Source: Bacteroidota bacterium (GTDB lineage Bacteria > Bacteroidota > Bacteroidia > Chitinophagales > Saprospiraceae). From it: a stretch of DNA of 64,000 nucleotides. Below are positions 17,471 to 26,616 of this stretch, in pieces. The stretch's first letter is position 1; every line of letters starts with the position of its first letter. The notes beneath the pieces were generated by a model. That model was not told the origin of the DNA and made no database searches. It was given only the letters and a program-made list of their open reading frames with translations. Made by a program: the position numbers and the translations under genes. The stretch lies in contig JAKQHS010000030.1 of NCBI GenBank assembly GCA_029557915.1, forward strand, positions 62,001 to 126,000, written 5' to 3'.

Positions 17471-19539
17471 AGCACTATCTGTTTAAAATTCTCTGCAATT
17501 GCATTCGACAATGCAATTGCTTCTTCGTTCAATCCTTCCAATTCAATATGTATTTCATTAAGTCTTTCTTCATAATCAAAATCATCATCTGTGGCGTTAT
17601 CCACGCCTACATATCTGCCTGGGCTCAGGCTCCAGTCATTGGCTTCTATTTCTTTCTGGCTTACTATTTTGCATAAGCCTTCCACATCGGTATAAACTCC
17701 ATCGGGAAACCGACTTTGCAGCCAATAGGCTTGTTTCCAGAAATATTCGGTCTCATGCAATAGGCCTGGTTCTTCTTCATCGGGGTTGCCGCTGAGTTGC
17801 TGTTGCAGGGCTTTCAGTTGGTCGACTTGTTCTTTCAGGTTCAGCTCTTTCCAGTCTTTATTTTTATTGAGTTGAAATTCTTTGACGGCTGAGGATATGA
17901 CGTCAAGTAATTGTTTGATGAGTTTGTCCTGGGGTTTGCGCAGGGTTTTGCATTGGTGGGCGATATTTTCTAAGGAGGTGATATCGGCTTTTACATTTAT
18001 AATCGCATCAATCAGTTTATCTTGTTGCTCATAAAAGCTTGCCGTTTCTTCAAATTTCAATGAATCAACAAAATTTTTCGCTTCTTTATTCTCCCGGGCG
18101 TATTTGGTGGCAAATCCGCTTACTGTTTTATGCACGAGCTGCAGTTGTTTTTGTAATTCCATCGTTGCATCGGCGGTCTCCTTGGCAAGGGCAGCAGCAG
18201 TTTCCAAATAGTATTTTATGGTTGATTTTAACTTTTGGGTATTGCCCCGGTACAGGTTGACGATACAAATCAAATTCTGCAATTGTTCTTCGCTGAAGTC
18301 GTTTACCTTGCTGGTTACTTTGCGGTAGATTTTACGCGCATCCAGCATCAGGACTTTATCCTTTTTCTCCTTGTCCTTTTCCTTAGCCCTGTCAAAAAAC
18401 CATAAGGTACAGGGCAGGGATCGGGTATAAAAAAAGTTGTTTCCGATAGCCATCATCACATCTACTGCCCCTGTTTTGACCAGTTTTTCCCGGATTTCCT
18501 TTTCACTGTGGCCGGCGTCACTCGCTGAAGAAGCCATGACAAAACCTGCCCTGCCCGTGGGTTTGAGGTAATTGTAGAAATAGGTGATCCAGAGATAATT
18601 TGCATTGTCATTTTTGGGCAGATATACTTTACCGTCCAGCATCAGGCGGGGGTCCTTTTTCACGATCTCTTTTGCTTTGTCCACCCCATCGACATTAAAA
18701 GGAGGATTGGCCATCACAAAATCAGCCCGGTGGACCAGATTGTGTTTGTCTTCGTAGAAGGTGTTTCCTTCCTGGATATTACCTTCCAGTCCATGTACGG
18801 CCAGGTTCATTTTAGCCAGTTTGGTATTGAGTTCGGCTTTTTCCTGCCCGTAAAAACTGACTTTTTCAGCAGGCCTCAACCCTTCACTTTCTATAAAATA
18901 GCCGGTCTGCACAAACATACCCGCTGAGCCGCAAGCCGGATCGAATACTATACCGTGGTCGGGTTCGATGACGTTGACGATGGTATTGACTAGACTCATG
19001 GGCGTAAAAAACTCTCCCCCTTCCTGGGCGCCGGTCATGGCAAATTTGCCGAGGAAATATTCGTAAATCTTACCAAACAGATCGCCTTCGGCTTTCTGCA
19101 ATACTTCTTTATTGAATATCCGCAACAGTTCTTTCAGCAGGTCTTTGCTGAAAATAGAAAAGTTCTTTGGCAACACGCCTTTGAGGTTGTCGTATTCGTC
19201 CTCAATGGATTTCATGGCCTGGTCGATGGCGTCCCCAATGTCTGCGCTTTCAGGCAGTGACACCAGATAGTCAAATTGTGCTTTTTCCGGTAAAAACATG
19301 GAGTTCCGGGCTTCAAAGTCTTTTTTGGTCAAAGGCCTCTTTCCCCGCTGGGGATGGGAGGGCAGGTCTTTCTCCACTTCCGTTTTTACTTTCTGATATC
19401 GGTTAAAGGCATGCCTCAAAAAGATGAGACCCAGGACGGGCATGGAGTATTCCGAAGCCGTCAGTTTACTGTTTGCCCGGAGCTGGTCGGCTGCCCTCCA
19501 GAGTTCTGCTTCTAATTTTCTGAGTTGTTTTCCCTGCAT
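17467..19539 (-). CDS. hsdM: Type I restriction-modification methylase subunit, long form
   Basis: N6-adenine methylase. Numbered from the ATG at 19539 (690 residues), motif I is DPACGSAG (about 200-207) and the catalytic motif IV is NPPF (about 278-281). The N-terminal helical domain contains LWRAADQLRANSKLTASEYS, typical of HsdM. I chose 19539 (MQGKQLRKLE) because family members begin there; an in-frame TTG lies at 19566. The protein is about 170-200 residues longer than many HsdM proteins. The additional part (about 430-640) is helical and probably coiled-coil. It forms M2S with HsdS and protects host DNA. It is the first gene of the hsdM-hsdS unit. Confidence 0.94.
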   Translation of the reverse strand: MQGKQLRKLEAELWRAADQLRANSKLTASEYSMPVLGLIFLRHAFNRYQKVKTEVEKDLPSHPQRGKRPLTKKDFEARNSMFLPEKAQFDYLVSLPESADIGDAIDQAMKSIEDEYDNLKGVLPKNFSIFSKDLLKELLRIFNKEVLQKAEGDLFGKIYEYFLGKFAMTGAQEGGEFFTPMSLVNTIVNVIEPDHGIVFDPACGSAGMFVQTGYFIESEGLRPAEKVSFYGQEKAELNTKLAKMNLAVHGLEGNIQEGNTFYEDKHNLVHRADFVMANPPFNVDGVDKAKEIVKKDPRLMLDGKVYLPKNDNANYLWITYFYNYLKPTGRAGFVMASSASDAGHSEKEIREKLVKTGAVDVMMAIGNNFFYTRSLPCTLWFFDRAKEKDKEKKDKVLMLDARKIYRKVTSKVNDFSEEQLQNLICIVNLYRGNTQKLKSTIKYYLETAAALAKETADATMELQKQLQLVHKTVSGFATKYARENKEAKNFVDSLKFEETASFYEQQDKLIDAIINVKADITSLENIAHQCKTLRKPQDKLIKQLLDVISSAVKEFQLNKNKDWKELNLKEQVDQLKALQQQLSGNPDEEEPGLLHETEYFWKQAYWLQSRFPDGVYTDVEGLCKIVSQKEIEANDWSLSPGRYVGVDNATDDDFDYEERLNEIHIELEGLNEEAIALSNAIAENFKQIVL

Positions 19540-19631
19540 GGGTCTGATACTATTATTTGCTGTCAAATTTAACTACAAACAGCCGTTATACTATACTATA
19601 CTGGGTTGACAATTAATGCAGGGGGAGTTTG

Positions 19632-19781
19632 ATTGAGCACAATAATGGTAAAAATAGAATTACAAGATGCCACAGACCCTGGAAGCTAATTTTCGTAGTA
19701 ACCTGTGGTGATTGGCAAACCGGTAGGATCAGGGAAAAATATCTGAAAACTGCCCGCTGCAAAGAGGTGGCTATAAAATAG
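19632..19781 (+). pseudogene. 5'-truncated GIY-YIG nuclease remnant
   Basis: In one frame this region reads IEHNNGKNRITRCH, then PWKLIF, GDW, RIREKYLKTA and VAIK before TAG. It aligns along its length with LHEHNSGKNRFTKSH, PWKIIY, ADW, RIREKYLKSA and LVK of the intact protein at 9402-9671. The part encoding the GIY and YIG motifs is missing. As on the left side, a displaced tRNA-Glu 3' end follows directly. It marks the right border of the island. Confidence 0.85.
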
Positions 19782-19790
19782 GATTAATTA

Positions 19791-19871
19791 CGGAGGAAAC
19801 ACGGGTTACCTGCCCGACTGACCTGAGTAAGATGTCAACAGGTCGGTCAGGCGGGGAATCCCGTACGGGCC
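19791..19871 (+). repeat. Displaced tRNA-Glu 3' end interrupted by one palindrome (right border)
   Basis: cggaggaaacacgggtt (19791-19807) and aatcccgtacgggcc (19857-19871) are the two parts of the tRNA-Glu 3' half. The bases between them in the T-loop are replaced by a 49-bp palindromic element of the same family as at 9659-9766 (arms cccgactgacct and aggtcggtcaggcggg). A terminator follows, as expected after a former tRNA end. Confidence 0.88.
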
Positions 19872-19876
19872 ACTTC

Positions 19877-19911
19877 AAAACCCTCTAAATCATTGATTTA
19901 GAGGGTTTTTT
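19877..19911 (+). terminator. Strong Rho-independent terminator, probably the original one of tRNA-Glu
   Basis: The arms aaaccctctaaat and atttagagggttt form a long perfect stem followed by six T. It lies a few bases after the displaced tRNA 3' end. Confidence 0.85.
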
Positions 19912-20296
19912 ATTTTGTCTGTCAAACATTTTTTAATCTTTAAGCAACCAAAGAATTTCCCAAGTGGACTGGAATGCGATTAACAAACTCAATTTTTCTA
20001 ATCATAAATGCAATGAAAACAAAATTCAGCGGGTGACGAATGACCAGGCTTCGAATGAACGGAGGAGAAAGCCGCACAGCCACAAAATGCAGCTATTTGC
20101 AATGGGGGGGTTCGGTGTAAATTTGTAGCTTTATTTTCAAATCACGTTTGTTCAAGGTCGACAGTGACGTGAAGGTCGCGCTTATCATTCCGCTACGCTC
20201 CATTTTTTAGACCTCCCATCTCCGCCACTTTAAATAGCAAGACATTGGCAGTAATTTGGCAATAATAATAAACAAGGATTTGACATCGTACTAAAA
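19912..20296. other. Intergenic, no gene seen
   Basis: About 380 bp without a credible open reading frame or a repeat shared with other parts of the window. It presumably holds the promoter of the following hydrolase gene; no consensus element stands out. Confidence 0.5.
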
Positions 20297-21571
20297 ATGC
20301 GTAAACCGGCAATCACGACAGCCTGCATATTTTTATGGGCGGCTTTGGTAATCGCGTTTTTCATCAGTTGGGAGATTCTTAAAAAACCACCCGTAGTAAA
20401 AGGAGACCTTGTCTCTATTGAAAATTATGTGGTACACCGGTTGAAAAATGCTCAAGCCGATAAAAAATTGGGCAGCGCGGCACTTGTCCTTGTTCAAAAT
20501 GGCCGCATAATAACCGAACAAGGTTTTGGAGTAGCCCATTTCGAGACAAACACACCGGTAAACACTGAGGAGACGTTGTACCTGCTTTCCTCATTAAGCA
20601 AGGCCGTTACCGCATGGGGTATAATGAAGTTGGTCCAAGAAAAAAAAATTGGTTTGGATGAGCCGGTATTACCCTTTTTAACACGTTGGCAATTTCCCGG
20701 CAGCGAAAATTACCGGCAAAGGGTAACCGTCCGACATCTTCTGAATCATACGGCAGGCTTTGAGGATAACTATGGACACGGTGGATTTTTACCAGGCGAA
20801 GAATTGCAAACCATTGAAGAATCCCTCACCTTTCCCAAAGATGTTAATATGGGGCAGCCTCATGCAGCGCTGATAGTCAGAGAGCCTGGGACGGTGATGT
20901 CCTATTCCAGTGCAGGTTATGCAGTTCTGCAATTACTGATAGAGGAAATATCAGGGCAAGCGTTTAATGATTACATGCAAGAAAAGGTTTTCCTTCCGCT
21001 TAAAATGACCAAATCCTGTTATTCTTTGGATTCCATATTAGCTCAGGGCAGAAAACATCATTTGGCTTCCAACTATGACCTGAATCTTAAAACGTACCCT
21101 CATCGCCGCTATACCAATATGGCCGGTGTTTCGCTTCGTTCTACAGCCCATGACCTTGCGCAATTGCTGAGGGCCTATTACAATACCAATGCAGTGTTAA
21201 CTAAAGAGTCAATAAAAGAATTTGGCACGCCTCAACCCGGAACTTCCCTCACTTGGGGATTAGGTCACACCCTTTATGGTGAAAATAACAGCGGAGGATA
21301 TGTTTTTGGGCACGGGGGTGGCGCTTTTCCGGCTTCAGGAGCAGAAATGCGTGTGAATCCGGCGACGGGAAATGGAATTGTGCTGCTTGCTTCGGGCACG
21401 CAAGGTTTAATAACTGAGATTTCCGACGTTTGGACTTATTGGGAAACCGGCAACAAATCTTTTGACATCCGTAATGTGGTAAACAATTGGCTGACGCATG
21501 CAATCATAGCAATTATTTTTGGTGCCTTAGTAATTGTCTCGTTGAGAAACAGGAAAATGGTCAATCCGTAA
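20297..21571 (+). CDS. Serine beta-lactamase-like (class C/PBP-type) membrane hydrolase
   Basis: 424 residues with membrane segments at the N-terminus (about 7-26) and near the C-terminus (about 396-415). The active-site SxxK is SLSK (S99-K102), the tyrosine motif is YSS (203-205, instead of the usual YSN or YxN), and the third motif is HGGG (about 339). This is the broad beta-lactamase-related family (esterases, D-amino peptidases, PBP4-like proteins), which acts outside the cytoplasmic membrane. Real antibiotic resistance is not implied. It stands alone just outside the right island border, convergent with the permease gene. Confidence 0.85.
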   Translation: MRKPAITTACIFLWAALVIAFFISWEILKKPPVVKGDLVSIENYVVHRLKNAQADKKLGSAALVLVQNGRIITEQGFGVAHFETNTPVNTEETLYLLSSLSKAVTAWGIMKLVQEKKIGLDEPVLPFLTRWQFPGSENYRQRVTVRHLLNHTAGFEDNYGHGGFLPGEELQTIEESLTFPKDVNMGQPHAALIVREPGTVMSYSSAGYAVLQLLIEEISGQAFNDYMQEKVFLPLKMTKSCYSLDSILAQGRKHHLASNYDLNLKTYPHRRYTNMAGVSLRSTAHDLAQLLRAYYNTNAVLTKESIKEFGTPQPGTSLTWGLGHTLYGENNSGGYVFGHGGGAFPASGAEMRVNPATGNGIVLLASGTQGLITEISDVWTYWETGNKSFDIRNVVNNWLTHAIIAIIFGALVIVSLRNRKMVNP

Positions 21572-21738
21572 TTGGAAAATGGTTGAGGGATTCGCGTCCG
21601 CTGACCTAAGCGAATGTAAAAAATAGGGCCAACCTATAGCTTGCCAATATACCGGGTGACATCCCATCATTCAGCCGTCCTTAATCAGTAATTTAAATAA
21701 TTTACCATGGCTGATGAATAACATTCGCTATGGCCAAC

Positions 21739-24162
21739 TTAATTACTCTCCCTTAAAACCACGGCAGGCTGCATTTTAATTATTCTGAATAAATAAAACA
21801 AAAGGGTTATAAAAATAATTATCGCGATCAGTCCGAAAGAAATTACCGGGAGAAGGTAAGAAAACGAGGTATGATAAGGATAATTCCTCAGCCATTCGTT
21901 ACCGATCCAAACGGCCATAGGAGCGCCAACCAGGCTTGCCCATACCAGTCCAAGCAGGAATGGTCTGAATACGAGGGCAAATAAATTAATGGCGGTGGAA
22001 CCCAGCAGTTTTCTCAAACTCATCTCTTTTGATCGCTGCTGCATGGTAAACAACGAGGTACCAAAAATTCCGAGGGAGGCCAGGAAAACGGTCAGCAGGG
22101 TAACCAGGGCAACGATTTTTTTTGTTCTTTGTTCTGCTGCATAATACCGGGCAAATCCATCGTCCAAAAAATAATAATTAAAAGGCAGGCGGGCGGCACT
22201 GGCCTTCCAGGCTTGTTCAATGGCCGCAATCACATTTTTTGCCTGTACCGGATTGAATCGTACCATTAAATACCCTGCATTTTGCGGATTGAACTCAAGA
22301 AGAAGAGGCTCTACGGCGGAGTGAAAGGAAGAAAAATGAAAATCGTGGATGACCCCCACTACGTTTTTCTTAATGCGAACACCTGGAATCATACTCGGTA
22401 TTTCGATCCTTTGAGAAATCGCTTGATGACCAATAGCTTTAGCCCCGGCTTCATTGATAACGAATGAGTTCACGGAATCAGCGGAAATTCGCCCATCGAA
22501 AAATCTTCCTTCTTTCAGACTCAGTCCCATGGCACTCAAAAAGTCTTCATCCACAAACATCTGGTAAAAGGTCAACCTCCGGTCTTCGTCACCTGAATTT
22601 CCAGGAAGGGTCGCACCAAAGGTAAACAAGGGTTCCCCGGGTGGAGTAGAACACATGGAGGTGGAAACGACATTCTTGTCCGTCCCCAGTGTGGTTTTAA
22701 TGGACCGACGTTCATCCAAGGAAAGGCTGGATGCGTTCACCACGATGATCTGATCCGAGGCAAAGCCCGGGTCTTTTTGAAGTAAATAGTCAATTTGCAG
22801 GAAAATCAGCATAGAGATCGTCAACAATACAAAAGAAACCAGCAGTTGTATAAACACCAGCGCATTCCGGATAATCAGTCCTGTTTTTGTACTTTGAAAG
22901 CTCCCTTTAAAGGCAACCAGGGCTTTTTGTCCGCCCATTTGAAAGGCCGGGAGGCTGCCGGACAAAATGGAGGTAACAACATAAATCAGTCCCGCCAGGA
23001 TAACCATCTCGAAAGTGAAAAATGAAATCCTGGTTTCCATGAGGGTGTTAAATCCGGGGATCAGCAGCATGGCCAGGAGTCCACCTGAAAGCAGACCCCC
23101 GAAACAAAGCACCAGGGTTTCCATAAAATGACTGAGCCAAAGGGAACTTCTGGAAATTCCAAGGATCTTCTTTAAGCCTACTCCTTTTGACCGCATGGTA
23201 AATTCGGCCATGCTGATGTTTACATAATTGATGATCGCCGCAGCCAGGATGAGCAAGCCGACAATGCCATAAATGAGGATCATTTTCAGGGAGCCGTTTT
23301 TATCTATTTCATAGAGCATGTCCGAATGGAGGTGAATGCTTTCCAGACTTTGAAGGGTTGGTTTAAGCCGTTCAGACCTGCCCTTACCCCGGAATTCCTC
23401 AATGAAAGCTGGAAATTTTCCAATAAGGGTACTGGCCTGGTCGGAGCTGTGAAGTTTGAGATACGTATAAAAAGCTGCAAAACCTTTGTTTTCCAGGTTG
23501 AGCGAAGCCGGAATTTGTATAGAGACAATGGGATTATTTTTAATAATATCGAGGGTGGAAAAGGAAGAAACAAAGTCAAAATTTAAATGCGAGCGGCTGA
23601 AATTTTCCCGGAAAACGCCTTTAACGGTCAACTCAATCTGACCATTGAGGACTAAAGTCTTACCGATGGGGTCCTGCTGGCCAAAGTATTTCTTCGCCAT
23701 GTCGGGAGTGAGTAGCAGAGCATAGGGGTCTTTCAAAATATCATCTTTGTCATAACCCTGCCGGAGTGGGAAGGAAAAGATTTCCAGGAAATTGGTATCG
23801 GCAAATGCAAATTTTTTTTCGATAAACCCCACGTCCGCATCGTTCCGCTTAAGGCTGACCACACTTTTAAAAATCCGGACAAAGGACTCCACCTCCTGGA
23901 AGCGTTCGATTAAGGCAGGGCCGGTCGTGGCCGAGGTGAAGGCAAATTGCTGAAGGTTATTGTCGGAGCTGACCCGGTGAACATAGCGGAAGATTCTCCG
24001 GAAATCCGGGTGCTGACGGTCAAAGGTCAATTCATGAATAACAAATAAGGCGGTAATCAGAAAAGTGGCCATGCCGATTGCAAGGCCGGACAGCTTCAAT
24101 ATGGCGAGAAACTGGTGTCTGCGGATCAGGCGGATGGACGATTTTAAAAGGAAGGCGATCAT
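21739..24162 (-). CDS. FtsX/MacB-like ABC transporter permease, orphan
   Basis: About 807 residues. The architecture is the duplicated FtsX/MacB-PCD form common in Bacteroidota: an N-terminal membrane segment (about 13-37), a long periplasmic domain, three membrane segments near the middle, then a second periplasmic domain and three membrane segments at the C-terminus. KEMSLRKLLGST near the end is a typical FtsX loop. I prefer the ATG at 24162 (MIAFLLKSSIRLIRRH) over the TTG at 24186. No ATPase gene is adjacent, so a partner must be encoded elsewhere. It may export a peptide, lipid or drug, or act in mechanotransmission. The divergent LysR-type gene could regulate it. Confidence 0.85.
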   Translation of the reverse strand: MIAFLLKSSIRLIRRHQFLAILKLSGLAIGMATFLITALFVIHELTFDRQHPDFRRIFRYVHRVSSDNNLQQFAFTSATTGPALIERFQEVESFVRIFKSVVSLKRNDADVGFIEKKFAFADTNFLEIFSFPLRQGYDKDDILKDPYALLLTPDMAKKYFGQQDPIGKTLVLNGQIELTVKGVFRENFSRSHLNFDFVSSFSTLDIIKNNPIVSIQIPASLNLENKGFAAFYTYLKLHSSDQASTLIGKFPAFIEEFRGKGRSERLKPTLQSLESIHLHSDMLYEIDKNGSLKMILIYGIVGLLILAAAIINYVNISMAEFTMRSKGVGLKKILGISRSSLWLSHFMETLVLCFGGLLSGGLLAMLLIPGFNTLMETRISFFTFEMVILAGLIYVVTSILSGSLPAFQMGGQKALVAFKGSFQSTKTGLIIRNALVFIQLLVSFVLLTISMLIFLQIDYLLQKDPGFASDQIIVVNASSLSLDERRSIKTTLGTDKNVVSTSMCSTPPGEPLFTFGATLPGNSGDEDRRLTFYQMFVDEDFLSAMGLSLKEGRFFDGRISADSVNSFVINEAGAKAIGHQAISQRIEIPSMIPGVRIKKNVVGVIHDFHFSSFHSAVEPLLLEFNPQNAGYLMVRFNPVQAKNVIAAIEQAWKASAARLPFNYYFLDDGFARYYAAEQRTKKIVALVTLLTVFLASLGIFGTSLFTMQQRSKEMSLRKLLGSTAINLFALVFRPFLLGLVWASLVGAPMAVWIGNEWLRNYPYHTSFSYLLPVISFGLIAIIIFITLLFYLFRIIKMQPAVVLRESN

Positions 24163-24181
24163 GGAAGTATGATTTTTACCG

Positions 24182-24201
24182 GTCAATCTAGCGTCATTGA
24201 C
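24182..24201. promoter_or_regulatory. Inverted repeat in the permease/LysR divergent region
   Basis: gtcaat and attgac, perfect 6-bp arms 8 bp apart, in the 86 bp between the chosen permease start and the LysR-type gene. LysR regulators usually bind dyads in such divergent regions; the T-N11-A form is not clear here. Confidence 0.4.
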
Positions 24202-24248
24202 ATATATCTAAAAATGAATTAATTTTATCAAAACGATAGATTTTTTCA

Positions 24249-25142
24249 ATGATTGAAATACGCCATTTCCAGCTTATAAAAATGATTTCGGAAGCGGGCA
24301 GCATGACCAAAGCATCTGAAAAATTGTTCCTGACGCAGCCCACGCTGAGTCACCAGCTTAAAGAAATTGAATCAAAGCTTGGCGCAAGCCTCTTTCTTCG
24401 TATAAATAAAAAGCTGATCCTGACCGAGGAAGGAAAGAAAATAATCGAAGCGGCACATGAAATTCTTCCGCGCATAGCACAAATTGAAAACGATATAAAA
24501 GGAATCAGAAGAAAAGTGAAGCACTTGCGACTGACTACGCAATGTTATACGTGTTACCATTGGCTTCCGGAGATCATGAAAAAATTTCAGACGGAATTTC
24601 CGACTACTGAAATTGATATCGTGACGGAAGCCATGAGCAATCCGGTAGACTATTTGTTAAAGGGAGAAATCGATCTGGCCATTACCAACAACCTCAAAAG
24701 GCAATCTGGCATTAAGTTTGAAAAATTATTTGAGGATGAACAGGTGGCCCTGGTGCCCTCCAGGCATCCTTTAGCTGCCAGGCCCTATTTGCGACCGTCT
24801 GATTTCAAAAACGAGAGCCTTATCATCTACAAAGAAGATATTAATAAAGATTATTTTGCCCAGAACGTATTAATTCCCAGGTCAATACCCATTGGACACG
24901 TCACCAAAATGCAACTCACTGAAGCAAGGGTGGAACTGGTGAAAGCAGGTATGGGTCTGACGGTGCTATCCAAGTGGCTGGTAAAACCCTTCGTCAGGGA
25001 CACAAGTTTGATTAAGCTCATACCCATAGGTAAAAATGGATTTTACAGAACCTGGTATACGGGAACGCTTCAATCGAGACAAAATGAGCCAGGCTTAAAA
25101 CAATTTATTTCCTTTTTAAGAGACCAGGAGTTAGGTAGTTAA
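24249..25142 (+). CDS. LysR-type regulator, MetR-like
   Basis: 297 residues, normal for the family. The winged helix-turn-helix covers about 1-60 (GSMTKASEKLFLTQPTLSHQ is the recognition region) and the co-inducer domain covers 90-295. The segment TTQCYTCYHWLPEIMKKF at the start of the effector domain resembles the 'C-H/Y-T/S-C-x-x-W-L' stretch of MetR, which responds to homocysteine. No methionine genes are nearby, so the ligand is uncertain. It is divergent from the FtsX-like permease gene and the natural candidate to control it. Confidence 0.85.
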   Translation: MIEIRHFQLIKMISEAGSMTKASEKLFLTQPTLSHQLKEIESKLGASLFLRINKKLILTEEGKKIIEAAHEILPRIAQIENDIKGIRRKVKHLRLTTQCYTCYHWLPEIMKKFQTEFPTTEIDIVTEAMSNPVDYLLKGEIDLAITNNLKRQSGIKFEKLFEDEQVALVPSRHPLAARPYLRPSDFKNESLIIYKEDINKDYFAQNVLIPRSIPIGHVTKMQLTEARVELVKAGMGLTVLSKWLVKPFVRDTSLIKLIPIGKNGFYRTWYTGTLQSRQNEPGLKQFISFLRDQELGS

Positions 25143-25515
25143 TTTATGGTATAGGCAATGCCTGGTTTGCATAGGACTTTTTATTTGGGAATAATTCACC
25201 CTTGCGGGATTCTTATATATCTTTGATTTAAAGGACTTTATTAAGCCAGGCAAATATTATAATAAAACATTCCATCCCTGCCGGCTTATACCTGATTTCG
25301 TGGATAGGTTCTTATGGCTGAAATGAACGGGAACCAAGCCCAAGGAAAGATGGTTGCTGCTACCTTTTAATTTGTGCTTATTCGCGCCAATGGTCCCTGA
25401 TTTTAAGAAATGTTAACATATGAAATCCACATTTCAGTCCCTTTTTTATAGCGGACATCCCGCCGCCTCTGCCTATTTTTGAGCCCCGAATAAATAAAAA
25501 TAAATCATAATCAAC
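25143..25515. other. Intergenic region upstream of gapA
   Basis: 373 bp with no credible gene. TATCTTTG at 25218-25225 matches the Bacteroidota -7 consensus, but there is no good -33 element at the right distance and it lies nearly 290 bp from the gapA start. Confidence 0.45.
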
Positions 25516-26526
<1,011 letters not shown>

Positions 26527-26566
26527 CGGGTGTTTGGTGGTTGGCCGATGGTGATTGGACGTAGAA

Positions 26567-26615
26567 CCCACCACCCACCATCCACCACCCACCATCCACC
26601 ATCCACCATCCACCA
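26567..26615. repeat. Heptamer microsatellite (YCCACCA)7 in the pgk leader
   Basis: Seven perfect or near-perfect copies of a 7-bp unit, cccacca or tccacca, ending one base before the pgk ATG. It occupies the position of any ribosome binding site. A G-rich partner (tggtggttgg, near 26534-26543) lies just upstream and could pair with it. Confidence 0.9.
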
Positions 26616-26616
26616 C

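Larger units (their letters stand above)
9344..19871. mobile_element. Putative tRNA-Glu genomic island carrying a type I RM/TAC locus
   Basis: The segment is bounded on the left by the intact tRNA-Glu 3' end and on the right by an interrupted copy of the same 3' end (19791-19807 plus 19857-19871). Both borders carry a GIY-YIG gene in the same orientation, complete at 9402-9671 and 5'-truncated at 19632-19781. The content is accessory: three small unknown genes, a toxin-antitoxin-chaperone cassette and hsdMSR, with several stretches (10.8-11.5 kb, 16.2-17.4 kb) much more AT-rich than the flanking genes. No integrase, transposase or relaxase is visible, so the mechanism of entry is not shown; GIY-YIG cleavage with repair is one possibility. 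Confidence 0.65.

Noticed and set aside
9784-19631. Integrase or transposase gene in the island
   Set aside because: Looked for on both strands; no tyrosine or serine recombinase and no DDE motif found among the open frames.
20297-21571. Antibiotic-resistance beta-lactamase
   Set aside because: The motifs fit the broad serine hydrolase family; the second motif is YSS and the protein has membrane segments at both ends, so resistance is not supported.
26530-26616. 29-codon N-terminal extension of phosphoglycerate kinase
   Set aside because: Encoded by the heptamer microsatellite and absent from the family; the normal start is at 26617.
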